From Streptomyces sp. FIT100 (GTDB taxonomy: Bacteria > Actinomycetota > Actinomycetes > Streptomycetales > Streptomycetaceae), in contig NZ_CP075715.1 of assembly GCF_024584805.1 (NCBI RefSeq), forward strand, positions 2,282,001 through 2,346,000: a DNA stretch of 64,000 nt, given 5' to 3'. The notes beneath the pieces are model-generated. The model was not told where the DNA came from, ran no database searches, and was given only the letters and a program-made list of their open reading frames with translations. The position numbers and the translations under genes were made by a program. Positions 43,944 to 52,213 of the stretch are shown here, one piece after another (the stretch's first letter is position 1; each line of letters begins with the position of its first letter).

Positions 43944-44453
43944 ATGACGACCGCCATGACGACCGCCATGAGCCGCGCACGCCGCGCACGCCCCGACGAC
44001 GCCGAAGAGCTGGTCCGCCTGCGCACCGTCATGCTCGACTCGATCGCCGGCCGCCGGCCCCCGGCCGCGGCCCCCGACACGAGCTGGCAGCCCGCCGCCG
44101 TCGACGCCCTGCGCAGCCGGCTCGCGGACCCGGACGGCAGTCTGACGGCCTTCGTGGTCGAGCGGCCCGGCGGGCTCGCCGCCTGCGCGGTGGGGACGAT
44201 CGAGTACCGGCTCGGCTCCCCCGGCAACCCCGCCGGCACGACCGGCTACGTCTTCAGTGTCGCCACCGATCCCGACCGGCGCCGCCGGGGCCACTCACGG
44301 GCCTGCATGGAAGGGCTGCTCGGCTGGTTCCGGGAGCGCGGTGTGAGCAGGGTCGATCTGCGCGCCTCCGAGGAGGGGGAGCCGCTGTACGCGTCGCTGG
44401 GCTTCGTCCGCACCCCCGACCCGGCGATGCGGCTGGCCTTCCGTGACCTTTAG
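43944..44453 (+). CDS. GNAT family N-acetyltransferase
   Basis: A 169-residue acetyltransferase. RRARPDDAEELVRLRTVMLD is the first beta-alpha unit. The acetyl-CoA-binding motif is TGYVFSVATDPDRRRRGHSR, in which R-R-x-G-H-S replaces the more usual Q/R-x-x-G-x-G/A. The last strand pair is GVSRVDLRASEEGEPLYASL and GFVRTPDPAMRL. The start is one of three in-frame ATGs created by a 12-base duplication (MTTAMTTAM); ATG 43944 is nearest a TAGCCT -10-like hexamer at 43931-43936 and would be leaderless. Substrate unknown. Confidence 0.88.
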   Translation: MTTAMTTAMSRARRARPDDAEELVRLRTVMLDSIAGRRPPAAAPDTSWQPAAVDALRSRLADPDGSLTAFVVERPGGLAACAVGTIEYRLGSPGNPAGTTGYVFSVATDPDRRRRGHSRACMEGLLGWFRERGVSRVDLRASEEGEPLYASLGFVRTPDPAMRLAFRDL

Positions 44454-45070
44454 GACCCGGGCCCGGACCCGAACCCGGACCCAGCCCCCAGACCGCGCCA
44501 GCTTCAGCGCCGCTCTCTCCACCACACCGCCCGTGACCAGGTCGTCCAGGCCGCCGGCGTGATCGCCGACGCCACCATCGCCCTCGTGGGCGCCGTCGTC
44601 GGAAAGTCCTGGACAGCCCCGCTCACCGAGCCGAGCCGCGCTGCATCGCCACGTTGGTGACCGCGGCACGCCGCGAAGACCGCGGCCGACCGGGCCATCG
44701 ACCACCACGGCCCGCCCCTCGCGCGCGAAGACAGTCCGGCAGGGCGTCAGTCAGCCAGCCCGGCTATTCAGCGGAATGGGGAGCGAGCTGACGCGCTATT
44801 GGTTCCGCAGCGCCCACGCCGGCGTTGTTCCGGCTCACGGCTCCTGCCTCTGTGACCGTCACCAACGGGCCTATGACGTAACGGATGCACACTGCAGGTT
44901 CCCGCATCGCTGTGTGATCTTCTTCAAGCGGCCCTCACTGAACCGCTTTAGACATGGCCTCATCTACGAATTCGCAACGGACCACTACCCGTTCGATGCT
45001 GAGGCTGCGCAGGACCTCGCCTCACACCAACAACCCATGCCCGATCAACCCCGAAACGGAATTCAACCCA
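44454..45070. other. Long intergenic region with gene-remnant character
   Basis: About 44497-44660 can be read as QVVQAAGVIADATIALVGAV in one plus frame before a TGA, with good coding periodicity but no start or partner; it may be a decayed gene. From about 44760 the DNA is clearly AT-richer than the rest of the window and leads into the protease gene. I see no insertion-sequence ends. Confidence 0.4.
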
Positions 45071-46576
45071 TTGCGTACTCGTACCCTCATATCGACTGGC
45101 CTCACGCTCACCGCATCCGCTCTCACCGCATCCGCCCTCACCGCCGCCCCAGCGGCCGCCCTCAACGGTGGCACTGAATCATCAGCAGCCTATTCGTTCA
45201 TGGGTTCGCTGCAGCGCGCGGAGTCGCCACGGCCTGACGGACATGTGTGCGGCGCTGCACTGATTGCGCCGCAATGGATGGTCACCGCCGGCCACTGCGT
45301 AAAGAACGAGGCGGGGGTGCTCGACGGGTATCCGCACGGATGGAAGGTGCGCATCGGATCCACCAGCGTGTCCTCCGGCGGCGAAGTCGTCGAGGTCGAC
45401 AAATACATCAAACGCCCCGGCGATCTACAGGGAAACGACATCGCTCTGCTCAAGCTGAAAACCCCGGCCAAGAGCCGGCCCATCAAGATCGCCGCCGGCA
45501 AGCCGGCTGAAAAAACACCGGTTCGGATCCTCGGCTGGGGGATGACCTGCGACAAGCTGGAACCCAAGTGCTTCCCCGATCACTTGCGCGAGGCTGACAC
45601 GGTGGTGCAGGCCGCCGCTCCTTGCGAGGACGTCGGGATCAAGGAGACCGAGCTCTGCATCGGCAGTCTCGACGGAAAGATCCGCCCGACCAACACGGAC
45701 TCCGGCGGCCCAGCGATCGTACGGGCCGGCGATGGTTGGGCTCTGGTCGGTGCCGTCAGCGGTGGCGACATCAAAAAGCCTGGCGTCTACACTGCCGTCC
45801 CGGCGTTTCGCTCCTGGATGAAAGACGTCATGACTGCGAAGCAGCCGACTTTGGAAGGCGCCGTCGATCTCGAAGGCTGTTCCGGGTCGTTGGTGAAGAC
45901 GGACACCGCCAAACCAAGTGACCCTGCACTGTTGCTGACCAACGGCCACTGCGTAACCGGGGACCGGCCCGCGCCCAAGTCCGCGGTGGTGGATCGGGCG
46001 GAGAAGCGAAAGGTGACGGTACTCGACCGCGCGGGGAAGCCGAAGACAACCGCTTCCACCACCAAACTGAGCTATGCCACAATGACCGGCACCGACGTCG
46101 CGCTGTACCAATTGGACAAGACTTACGCCCAGTTGGCTTCCAAAGGCGCCAAGGTGTTCAAGCTCGCGGCCACCGGCCCCCGGGAAGCCGACCCGATCGG
46201 CCTCATCGCCGGCGGCTTGCGGCAAAGCTGGACCTGCGCGGTAGGCAGTGTGGTGCCGGAGCTTCGAGAAGAGGGCTACGTGTTGCGCAACGCGATCCGC
46301 TACACCGAGGACTGCTACCCCGATGCCGGTGCCTCCGGGGCACCTCTCATCAACCCGCACACCGGCCTTGTGGTCGGGATCCACAACACCACCAACGACC
46401 AGGGTGGAGTCTGCACGGAAGGGAACCCGTGCGAGGTCGACAATGAGGGACACATGAGTGTCCATAAGGCACGCAGGTACGGCCAGCAGACCGCGGGCAT
46501 CGTCCCGTGTCTGACGGCCGGGTCGCGAATCGATCTTTCCTTGCCGAAGTGCACGCTGACAAAGCCGGCTTCCTGA
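45071..46576 (+). CDS. Secreted protein with two trypsin-like serine protease domains
   Basis: An exported protein of about 501 residues with two chymotrypsin-fold domains in tandem. TTG 45071 gives an ideal signal, MRTRTLISTGLTLTASALTA, ending near PAAALNGG; ATG 44954 and 44996 are longer alternatives. Domain one (about 35-265) has His in MVTAGHCVKN, Asp in GNDIALLKLK and Ser in NTDSGGPAIVR. Domain two (about 275-500) has His in LLTNGHCVTG, Asp in GTDVALYQLD and Ser in AGASGAPLINP, so all six triad residues appear present. Cysteines are spaced for disulphides. Codon use and composition differ from neighbours (many NNA/NNT codons), suggesting transfer. It is not in an obvious operon. Confidence 0.87.
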   Translation: MRTRTLISTGLTLTASALTASALTAAPAAALNGGTESSAAYSFMGSLQRAESPRPDGHVCGAALIAPQWMVTAGHCVKNEAGVLDGYPHGWKVRIGSTSVSSGGEVVEVDKYIKRPGDLQGNDIALLKLKTPAKSRPIKIAAGKPAEKTPVRILGWGMTCDKLEPKCFPDHLREADTVVQAAAPCEDVGIKETELCIGSLDGKIRPTNTDSGGPAIVRAGDGWALVGAVSGGDIKKPGVYTAVPAFRSWMKDVMTAKQPTLEGAVDLEGCSGSLVKTDTAKPSDPALLLTNGHCVTGDRPAPKSAVVDRAEKRKVTVLDRAGKPKTTASTTKLSYATMTGTDVALYQLDKTYAQLASKGAKVFKLAATGPREADPIGLIAGGLRQSWTCAVGSVVPELREEGYVLRNAIRYTEDCYPDAGASGAPLINPHTGLVVGIHNTTNDQGGVCTEGNPCEVDNEGHMSVHKARRYGQQTAGIVPCLTAGSRIDLSLPKCTLTKPAS

Positions 46577-46631
46577 CGACGAGACGGTCCTCGGGCCGGC
46601 CGCGCGCCGGAAGCAGAGGGGAAGCACCACC

Positions 46632-46889
46632 GTGCGAGCACTGCGCACCGGGGTGCTGCGCCTGCCGGCCGCCGTCCCCGCGCTGCTCTTCGGCAGCGCG
46701 GGGACGGCGCAGGCGCACCCCTTCGGCGGCGACACGGTGGCTGCCTGCGCGAGCGTTCTCCCGACTCCCGAAGCTCCCCTCCCGCGTCCCGGAAAGCAGC
46801 AGATCACGGCACCGTCGACGCCGGACTCCCGCCCCTCACCGCACGGCCTTGCCCTTGTAGGGTCGTACGCATGCAGAGCCTGGCGATGA
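46632..46889 (+). CDS. Possible small secreted peptide or gene remnant
   Basis: An 85-codon frame with a plausible signal peptide, RTGVLRLPAAVPALLFGSAG ending at TAQAHPFGG, and GGGGAAG upstream of GTG 46632. The mature part is Pro/Ser-rich with no recognised family, and the last 19 bases overlap the start of the serine hydrolase gene in another frame. It could be a real short exported protein or the 5' end of a broken gene. Coding evidence is moderate only. Confidence 0.35.
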   Translation: MRALRTGVLRLPAAVPALLFGSAGTAQAHPFGGDTVAACASVLPTPEAPLPRPGKQQITAPSTPDSRPSPHGLALVGSYACRAWR

Positions 46890-47686
46890 CCGAGAACTGG
46901 CCCGTCCCGACCGCGGCCGCCGCCGTCGTCCGCGCGGACGGCACCGTCGCCGGGGCGTACGGCCCCACCGCGCACCGCTTCCCGCTGGCATCGGTGACCA
47001 AGCCGCTCGCCGCGTACGCCGTGCTCGTCGCGTACGAGGAGGGCGCGGTCGAGCTGGACGAGCCGGCCGGGCCCGAGGGGTCCACGGTCCGCCATCTGCT
47101 CGCGCACACCAGCGGTCTCGCCTTCGACGAGCACCGGCCGACCGCCCCGCCCGGCGCGCGCCGGCTGTACTCGAACGCGGGCTTCGAGGTGCTCGGCGAC
47201 CACATCGCCGAGGCGACGGGCATCCCGTTCGCGGAGTATCTGCGACAGGCCGTGCTGGAGCCGCTCGGCATGGCGTCCACGACGCTGGACGGCTCCCCGG
47301 CCAAGGACGGCGTGTCGAGCGTCGACGACCTGGTGCGGTTCGCCGCGGAGGTACAGGCCCCCCGGCTGCTCGACCCGCGGACCGTCCTGGAGGCCATGTC
47401 CGTCGTGCACCCCGGCCTCTCCGGGATCCTGCCGGGGTACGGGCACCAGAAGCCCAACGACTGGGGCCTCGGCTTCGAGATCCGCGACGCCAAGTCCCCG
47501 CACTGGACGGGGGCGGCGTCCTCACCGCGTACGTTCGGGCACTTCGGCCAGTCCGGCACCTTCCTGTGGATCGACCCGGACGCGCGGGCCGCGTGCGTGG
47601 CGCTGACCGACCGGTCCTTCGGGCCGTGGGCGATCGCGGCGTGGCCGCCGTTCACGGACGCGGTCCTCGCGGAACTGCGCGGTTGA
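46871..47686 (+). CDS. Serine hydrolase, beta-lactamase/PBP-like
   Basis: A 271-residue protein of the class-C beta-lactamase/D-peptidase fold, without a signal peptide. The active-site triad motifs are visible: S-x-x-K in FPLASVTKPLAAY (Ser about 41, Lys about 44), Y-S-N in RRLYSNAGFEVLGDH (about 100-102) and H-x-G in FGHFGQSGTFLWIDP (about 220). VRHLLAHTSGLAFDEHRPT is the usual H-T-S-G segment after the first helix. Cytoplasmic enzymes of this type are often esterases. A TAGGGT hexamer 7 bases before the ATG suggests a leaderless message. Confidence 0.92.
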   Translation: MQSLAMTENWPVPTAAAAVVRADGTVAGAYGPTAHRFPLASVTKPLAAYAVLVAYEEGAVELDEPAGPEGSTVRHLLAHTSGLAFDEHRPTAPPGARRLYSNAGFEVLGDHIAEATGIPFAEYLRQAVLEPLGMASTTLDGSPAKDGVSSVDDLVRFAAEVQAPRLLDPRTVLEAMSVVHPGLSGILPGYGHQKPNDWGLGFEIRDAKSPHWTGAASSPRTFGHFGQSGTFLWIDPDARAACVALTDRSFGPWAIAAWPPFTDAVLAELRG

Positions 47687-47747
47687 CGGCCGCCGCATCC
47701 GGCCGCAGCTCCCCTGCCCTGTAGGCACGGTGGCCGGCTGGGCACGG

Positions 47748-47789
47748 GCGCCGGGCGAAGAGCGCCGGGCGAAGGGCGCCGGGCGAAGG
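47748..47789. repeat. 14-nt tandem repeat, three copies
   Basis: GCGCCGGGCGAAGA followed by two copies of GCGCCGGGCGAAGG and a partial fourth unit, in the gap just after the pirin gene's 3' end (minus strand). Confidence 0.8.
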
Positions 47790-47795
47790 GCGCCG

Positions 47796-48452
47796 TCAGC
47801 CCGACAGCTCCCAGACGAGCACCTCGGCGGCGCCGGCGGCGGCGAGTTCGAGCCCTTCCGCGTCGGTGATCCGCGCCGAGTCGCCGGGGCCGAGTGCGTC
47901 GCCTGCGAGGCGGACGACCCCGCGCACGACGTGGACGTAGGCGAAGGGCGCGTCGGGGACGGCGGTCCGCTCGCCGGCCGCGAGCCGCCGCACGTGCAGC
48001 ATGGCCCCGGCCTGCGGGAGTGCGTACGGCGTCGCGTCGGCGATGCCGTGCACGATCTCGTACGACGGCTCCCCGCCCGGATCCTTCGGCACGAGCCACA
48101 TCTGCACGAACGTCAGCGGTGCGTCCCCTTCGTTGCGCTCGACGTGCCGCACCCCGCCGGCCGAGCTGAGCCGCTGCACGTCCCCGGGCCGCACGAGGGT
48201 GGCGTGCCCGGCGGAGTCCCGGTGGGTGAGCTCGCCCTCCACGACCCAGGTGACGATCTCGGTGTGGCTGTGGGGGTGCTCGTCGAACCCGGCACCGGGT
48301 TCGAGGCGCTCCTCGTTGCAGGCGAGTACCCCGCCGAAGCGGAGGTTGTCCGGGTCGAAGAACCGCCCGAACGAGAAGGCGTGCCACGACTCGATCCCGG
48401 CGTCCGGCTCCCCGCCCCGATAGCGCCGTCCGGCGCGCCATACGGAAATCAC
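47796..48452 (-). CDS. Pirin family protein
   Basis: A 218-residue bicupin of the pirin family. The N-terminal cupin shows FSFGRFFDPDNLRFGGVLAC and the metal-binding segment FDEHPHSHTEIVTWVVEGEL, with three histidines and a glutamate in the H-x-H...E arrangement; HRDSAGHATLVRPGDVQRLS supplies the later His-region. The C-terminal cupin is degenerate (GAMLHVRRLAAGERTAV). Some pirins are quercetin dioxygenases and others bind transcription factors. GTG 48452 is used: the upstream extension is Ala/Gly/Arg-rich, and TACCGT lies 10 bases before it as a -10-like element. Confidence 0.9.
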   Translation of the reverse strand: MISVWRAGRRYRGGEPDAGIESWHAFSFGRFFDPDNLRFGGVLACNEERLEPGAGFDEHPHSHTEIVTWVVEGELTHRDSAGHATLVRPGDVQRLSSAGGVRHVERNEGDAPLTFVQMWLVPKDPGGEPSYEIVHGIADATPYALPQAGAMLHVRRLAAGERTAVPDAPFAYVHVVRGVVRLAGDALGPGDSARITDAEGLELAAAGAAEVLVWELSG

Positions 48453-48596
48453 GCCTCTACGGTAGGGCCCGCGGGCCCTGCCCCGGGCGCCTGCGGCGGC
48501 CTTCGCCCCGCCCCGCGCCGTGGCCGGGACCCCCGCGCAGGCCCGGCCGGGACCCGGGGCTCCGCGGGGGCGTCCCGATAAGGCACTCTTGTCCCC

Positions 48597-49793
48597 GTGC
48601 CCCATCCCGAGCCGGCCCTGCCCGCCAACGCCGCCCACCCGCACTCCGCGACCCTGAAGCGCCTGGAGCAGTCCTCAGGGCGGCTGGCCGCGAACGCCAT
48701 CGCCCGCATGGACGAGACGCTGCCGTGGTACCGGGCGATGCCCCCGGAGAACCGGTCGTGGATCGGTCTGGTCGCCCAGGCCGGTATCGCCGCGTTCACC
48801 GAGTGGTTCCGGCACCCCGAGACCCCGCAGGCGATCTCGACCGATGTCTTCGGCACGGCGCCGCGCGAGCTGACCCGTGCGATCACTCTGCGCCAGACCG
48901 TGGAGATGGTGCGGACCACCATCGAGGTGATGGAGTCGGCGATCGAGGAGGTCGCCGCGCCGGGCGACGAGTCGATCCTGCGCGAGGCGCTCCTCGTCTA
49001 CGCGCGGGAGATCGCCTTCGCCACCGCGCAGGTGTACGCGCAGGCCGCCGAGGCCCGCGGCGCCTGGGACGCACGCCTCGAATCGCTCGTCGTGAACGCG
49101 GTGCTGTCGGGCGAGGCCGACGAGGGCGCCGTCAGCCGGGCCGCCGCCCTCGGCTGGAACTCGCCGGAGCATGTGTGCGTCGTGCTGGGCACCGCGCCCG
49201 ACGGCGACAGCGAGCTCACCGTCGAGGCGATCCGCCGCGCGGCCCGGCACGCCAAGCTCCAGGTGCTGACCGGAGTGCTCGGCGACCGGCTCGTGGTCAT
49301 CGCGGGCGGCAACGACAATCCGCTCCAGGTCGCCAAGGCGCTGATCGGCCCGTACGCCGCCGGTCCCGTCGTCGCGGGCCCCGTCGTGCCCGACCTGCTG
49401 GCGGCGACCCGCTCGGCGCAGGCCGCAGCCGCCGGGCTGAAGGCGTGTTCGGCCTGGCAGGACGCCCCTCGGCCGGTGCTGGCGGACGATCTGCTGCCGG
49501 AGCGCGCCATCGCCGGCGACCCGTCGGCCCGCGAGCAGTTGGTGGAGGAGATCTACAGACCGCTCGAGGAAGCCGGGTCGGCGCTCCTGGAAACCCTGAG
49601 TGTCTATCTGGAGCAGGCGAGCAGTCTGGAGGGTGCGGCCCGGATGCTTTTCGTCCACCCCAACACCGTCCGCTACCGGCTCCGACGTGTGACTGACGTC
49701 ACCGGCTGGTCACCCTCCGATGTGCGCTCCGCGTTCACTCTCCGGATCGCACTCATCCTCGGGCGTCTGGTAGACGGCGATCCGCAGTCCTAG
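48597..49793 (+). CDS. fasR: FasR-like PucR-family regulator of fatty acid synthesis
   Basis: A 398-residue regulator with a C-terminal PucR-type helix-turn-helix, ASSLEGAARMLFVHPNTVRY and RLRRVTDVTGWSPSDVRSAF (about 335-385). The N-terminal 280 residues are a helical sensory domain (RSWIGLVAQAGIAAFTEWFR) and a central GGDEF-like regulatory region (ARHAKLQVLTGVLGDRLVVI). Its position, 83 bases upstream of fabD-fabH-acpP-fabF, matches FasR, the activator of this operon in S. coelicolor. GTG 48597 starts the protein. The symbol rests on context plus domain layout. Confidence 0.9.
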   Translation: MPHPEPALPANAAHPHSATLKRLEQSSGRLAANAIARMDETLPWYRAMPPENRSWIGLVAQAGIAAFTEWFRHPETPQAISTDVFGTAPRELTRAITLRQTVEMVRTTIEVMESAIEEVAAPGDESILREALLVYAREIAFATAQVYAQAAEARGAWDARLESLVVNAVLSGEADEGAVSRAAALGWNSPEHVCVVLGTAPDGDSELTVEAIRRAARHAKLQVLTGVLGDRLVVIAGGNDNPLQVAKALIGPYAAGPVVAGPVVPDLLAATRSAQAAAAGLKACSAWQDAPRPVLADDLLPERAIAGDPSAREQLVEEIYRPLEEAGSALLETLSVYLEQASSLEGAARMLFVHPNTVRYRLRRVTDVTGWSPSDVRSAFTLRIALILGRLVDGDPQS

Positions 49794-49876
49794 TCTTTTG
49801 TCGGACACCAACAATTCCCCCGACGGTTCTTGGTCCCTGTCCCCACGGGCGGCCCGGACCGTCCACAAGAGAGAGT

Positions 49877-50800
49877 GTGAGGGTGCTCGTACTCGTCGCT
49901 CCCGGCCAAGGCGCTCAGACGCCCGGCTTCCTGACTCCCTGGCTCGAACTCCCCGGCGCGGCCGACCGCATCGCGGCCTGGTCCGACGCCATCGGACTCG
50001 ACCTCGCCCACTACGGCACCAAGGCCGACGCGGACGAGATCCGCGACACCTCCGTGGCGCAGCCGCTGCTCGTCGCGGCCGGTCTGCTGTCCGCGTCCGC
50101 CCTGGGAGACCTCGCGCCCGGTGCCGTCGCGGGCCACAGCGTCGGTGAGATCACGGCCGCCGCCTTCGCGGGTGTCCTCGACGACACCGCCGCGCTGGGC
50201 TTCGTACGGACACGAGGGCTGGCGATGGCCGAGGCGGCCGCCGTCACCGAGACCGGCATGTCGGCGCTGCTGGGCGGCGACCCCGATGTCACCGTCCCGC
50301 ACCTGGAGAAGCTGGGTCTGACCCCGGCGAACGTCAACGGCGCGGGCCAGATCGTGGCCGCGGGCACCAAGGAGCAGCTCGCCGCCCTGGAGGCCGACAA
50401 GCCCGAGGGCGTGCGGCGTGTCGTGGCGCTCCAGGTCGCCGGCGCGTTCCACACGCACCACATGGCTCCCGCGGTCGCGAAGCTCCAGGAGGCGGCGACG
50501 GCCCTCACCGTCGCCGACCCGAAGGTGACGTACGTGTCCAACAAGGACGGCCGGACCGTCGCGACGGGGGACGAGGTCGTCTCCCGGCTCGTCGGCCAGG
50601 TCGCCAACCCGGTCCGCTGGGACCTGTGCATGGAGACCTTCAAGGAGCTCGGTGTGACCGCCCTCGTCGAGGTGTGCCCGGGCGGCACCCTCACCGGTCT
50701 CACCAAGCGCGCCCTGCCGGGCGTCGCGACGCTCGCCCTGAAGACCCCCGACGACCTCGACGCGGCCCGCACGCTCGTCGCCGAGCACCAAGCAGCCTGA
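49877..50800 (+). CDS. fabD: Malonyl-CoA:ACP transacylase
   Basis: A 307-residue acyltransferase that moves malonyl groups from CoA to the acyl carrier protein encoded nearby. It begins VLVLVAPGQGAQTPGFLTPW with the conserved G-Q-G. The nucleophile is Ser about 88 in AGHSVGEITAAAF, the carboxylate-binding Arg lies in FVRTRGLAMAEAA, the catalytic His in GAFHTHHMAPAV, and a conserved Gln in VAQPLLVAAGLL. GTG 49877 and GTG 49883 are both possible starts. It heads the fab operon, 18 bases before fabH. Confidence 0.97.
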   Translation: MRVLVLVAPGQGAQTPGFLTPWLELPGAADRIAAWSDAIGLDLAHYGTKADADEIRDTSVAQPLLVAAGLLSASALGDLAPGAVAGHSVGEITAAAFAGVLDDTAALGFVRTRGLAMAEAAAVTETGMSALLGGDPDVTVPHLEKLGLTPANVNGAGQIVAAGTKEQLAALEADKPEGVRRVVALQVAGAFHTHHMAPAVAKLQEAATALTVADPKVTYVSNKDGRTVATGDEVVSRLVGQVANPVRWDLCMETFKELGVTALVEVCPGGTLTGLTKRALPGVATLALKTPDDLDAARTLVAEHQAA

Positions 50801-50818
50801 CGAAGGAGCCGAGAGCGC

Positions 50819-51820
50819 ATGTCGAAGATCAAGCCCAGCCAGGGCGCCCCGTACGCGCGGATCATGGGTGTCGGCGGCTACCGCCCCACCCGGGTCGTGC
50901 CGAACGAGGTGATCCTCGAGACGATCGACTCCTCCGACGAGTGGATCCGTTCCCGCTCGGGTATCGCGACCCGCCACTGGGCCTCCGACGAGGAGACCGT
51001 GACGGCGATGTCGGTCGCGGCGTCGGGCAAGGCCATCGCCGACGCCGGGATCACCCCGGAGCAGATCGGCGCCGTGATCGTCTCCACCGTGTCGCACTTC
51101 AAGCAGACCCCGGCGGTCGCCACGGAGATCGCGGACCAGATCGGCGCGGTCAAGCCGGCGGCGTTCGACATCTCCGCGGGCTGCGCGGGCTTCGGTTACG
51201 GACTGACGCTCGCCAAGGGCATGGTCGTCGAGGGCTCCGCCGAGTACGTCCTCGTCATCGGCGTCGAGCGGCTCAGCGACCTCACCGACCTGGAGGACCG
51301 CGCGACGGCCTTCCTGTTCGGCGACGGCGCGGGCGCGGTCGTCGTCGGCCCCGCGAAGGAGCCGGCGATCGGCCCCACGGTCTGGGGTTCCGAGGGCGAC
51401 AAGTCGGAGACCATCAAGCAGACCGTGCCGTGGACGGACTACCGCGACGGCACCGTCGAGCGGTTCCCCGCCATCACCCAGGAGGGCCAGGCGGTGTTCC
51501 GCTGGGCCGTCTTCGAGATGGCGAAGGTCGCCCAGCAGGCGCTGGACGCGGCCGGGATCGCCTCCGACGACCTGGACGTCTTCATTCCGCACCAGGCGAA
51601 CATGCGGATCATCGACTCGATGGTGAAGACTTTGAAGCTGCCGGACCACGTCACGGTCGCCCGTGACGTGGAGACCACCGGCAACACCTCGGCCGCCTCG
51701 ATTCCGCTCGCGATGGAGCGGCTTCTGGCGACCGGACAGGCGAAGAGCGGCGACACCGCGCTCGTCATCGGCTTCGGGGCGGGGCTCGTCTACGCCGCGA
51801 CGGTCGTTACCCTCCCCTAG
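50819..51820 (+). CDS. fabH: Beta-ketoacyl-ACP synthase III
   Basis: A 333-residue condensing enzyme that starts fatty acid synthesis by joining acyl-CoA primers to malonyl-ACP; streptomycete FabH accepts branched primers. The Cys-His-Asn triad is complete: Cys 122 in FDISAGCAGFGYGL, His in VFIPHQANMRIID (about 260), and Asn in ETTGNTSAASIPL (about 290). GFGAGLVYAATVV is the usual C-terminus. ATG 50819 has GAAGGAGCCG 8-13 bases upstream. It follows fabD by 18 bases and is 65 bases ahead of acpP. Confidence 0.98.
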   Translation: MSKIKPSQGAPYARIMGVGGYRPTRVVPNEVILETIDSSDEWIRSRSGIATRHWASDEETVTAMSVAASGKAIADAGITPEQIGAVIVSTVSHFKQTPAVATEIADQIGAVKPAAFDISAGCAGFGYGLTLAKGMVVEGSAEYVLVIGVERLSDLTDLEDRATAFLFGDGAGAVVVGPAKEPAIGPTVWGSEGDKSETIKQTVPWTDYRDGTVERFPAITQEGQAVFRWAVFEMAKVAQQALDAAGIASDDLDVFIPHQANMRIIDSMVKTLKLPDHVTVARDVETTGNTSAASIPLAMERLLATGQAKSGDTALVIGFGAGLVYAATVVTLP

Positions 51821-51885
51821 GGCACATCCGGATCTTCCGGGTACGCCCTGATCAACTCTCTGCATCAACACCGAAGGAGCGCCAC

Positions 51886-52134
51886 ATGGCCGCCACTCAG
51901 GAAGAGATCGTCGCCGGTCTCGCCGAGATCGTGAACGAGATCGCCGGTATCCCGGTCGAGGACGTCCAGCTGGACAAGTCCTTCACCGACGACCTGGACG
52001 TCGACTCGCTGTCCATGGTCGAGGTCGTCGTCGCCGCCGAAGAGCGCTTCGACGTCAAGATCCCGGACGAGGACGTCAAGAACCTCAAGACGGTCGGCGA
52101 CGCCGCCGGCTACATCCTGAAGCACCAGGCCTGA
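51886..52134 (+). CDS. acpP: Acyl carrier protein
   Basis: An 82-residue acidic carrier of growing fatty acyl chains. The phosphopantetheine attachment site is Ser 41 in DLDVDSLSMVEVV, slightly different from the common DSLD/E. Helices one (QEEIVAGLAEIVNEIAGI), two (SLSMVEVVVAAEERFDV) and three/four (EDVKNLKTVGDAAGYILK) are all present. GAAGGAG is 7 bases before ATG 51886. Within the fab operon it lies between fabH and fabF; the 65-base upstream and 79-base downstream gaps may allow extra transcription or processing for its high abundance. Confidence 0.98.
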   Translation: MAATQEEIVAGLAEIVNEIAGIPVEDVQLDKSFTDDLDVDSLSMVEVVVAAEERFDVKIPDEDVKNLKTVGDAAGYILKHQA

Positions 52135-52213
52135 TCCAGGCCGATCAGGTACGCCACCCAGCGGTGGCGCCGCTGATTCACGAACCCTCATAGACCGTGG
52201 AGAAAGAATTCCT

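Noticed and set aside
44776..45177. A 133-codon frame before the protease
   Set aside because: Rich in His and Arg, overlaps the protease signal peptide in another frame, and has no ribosome site or motif.
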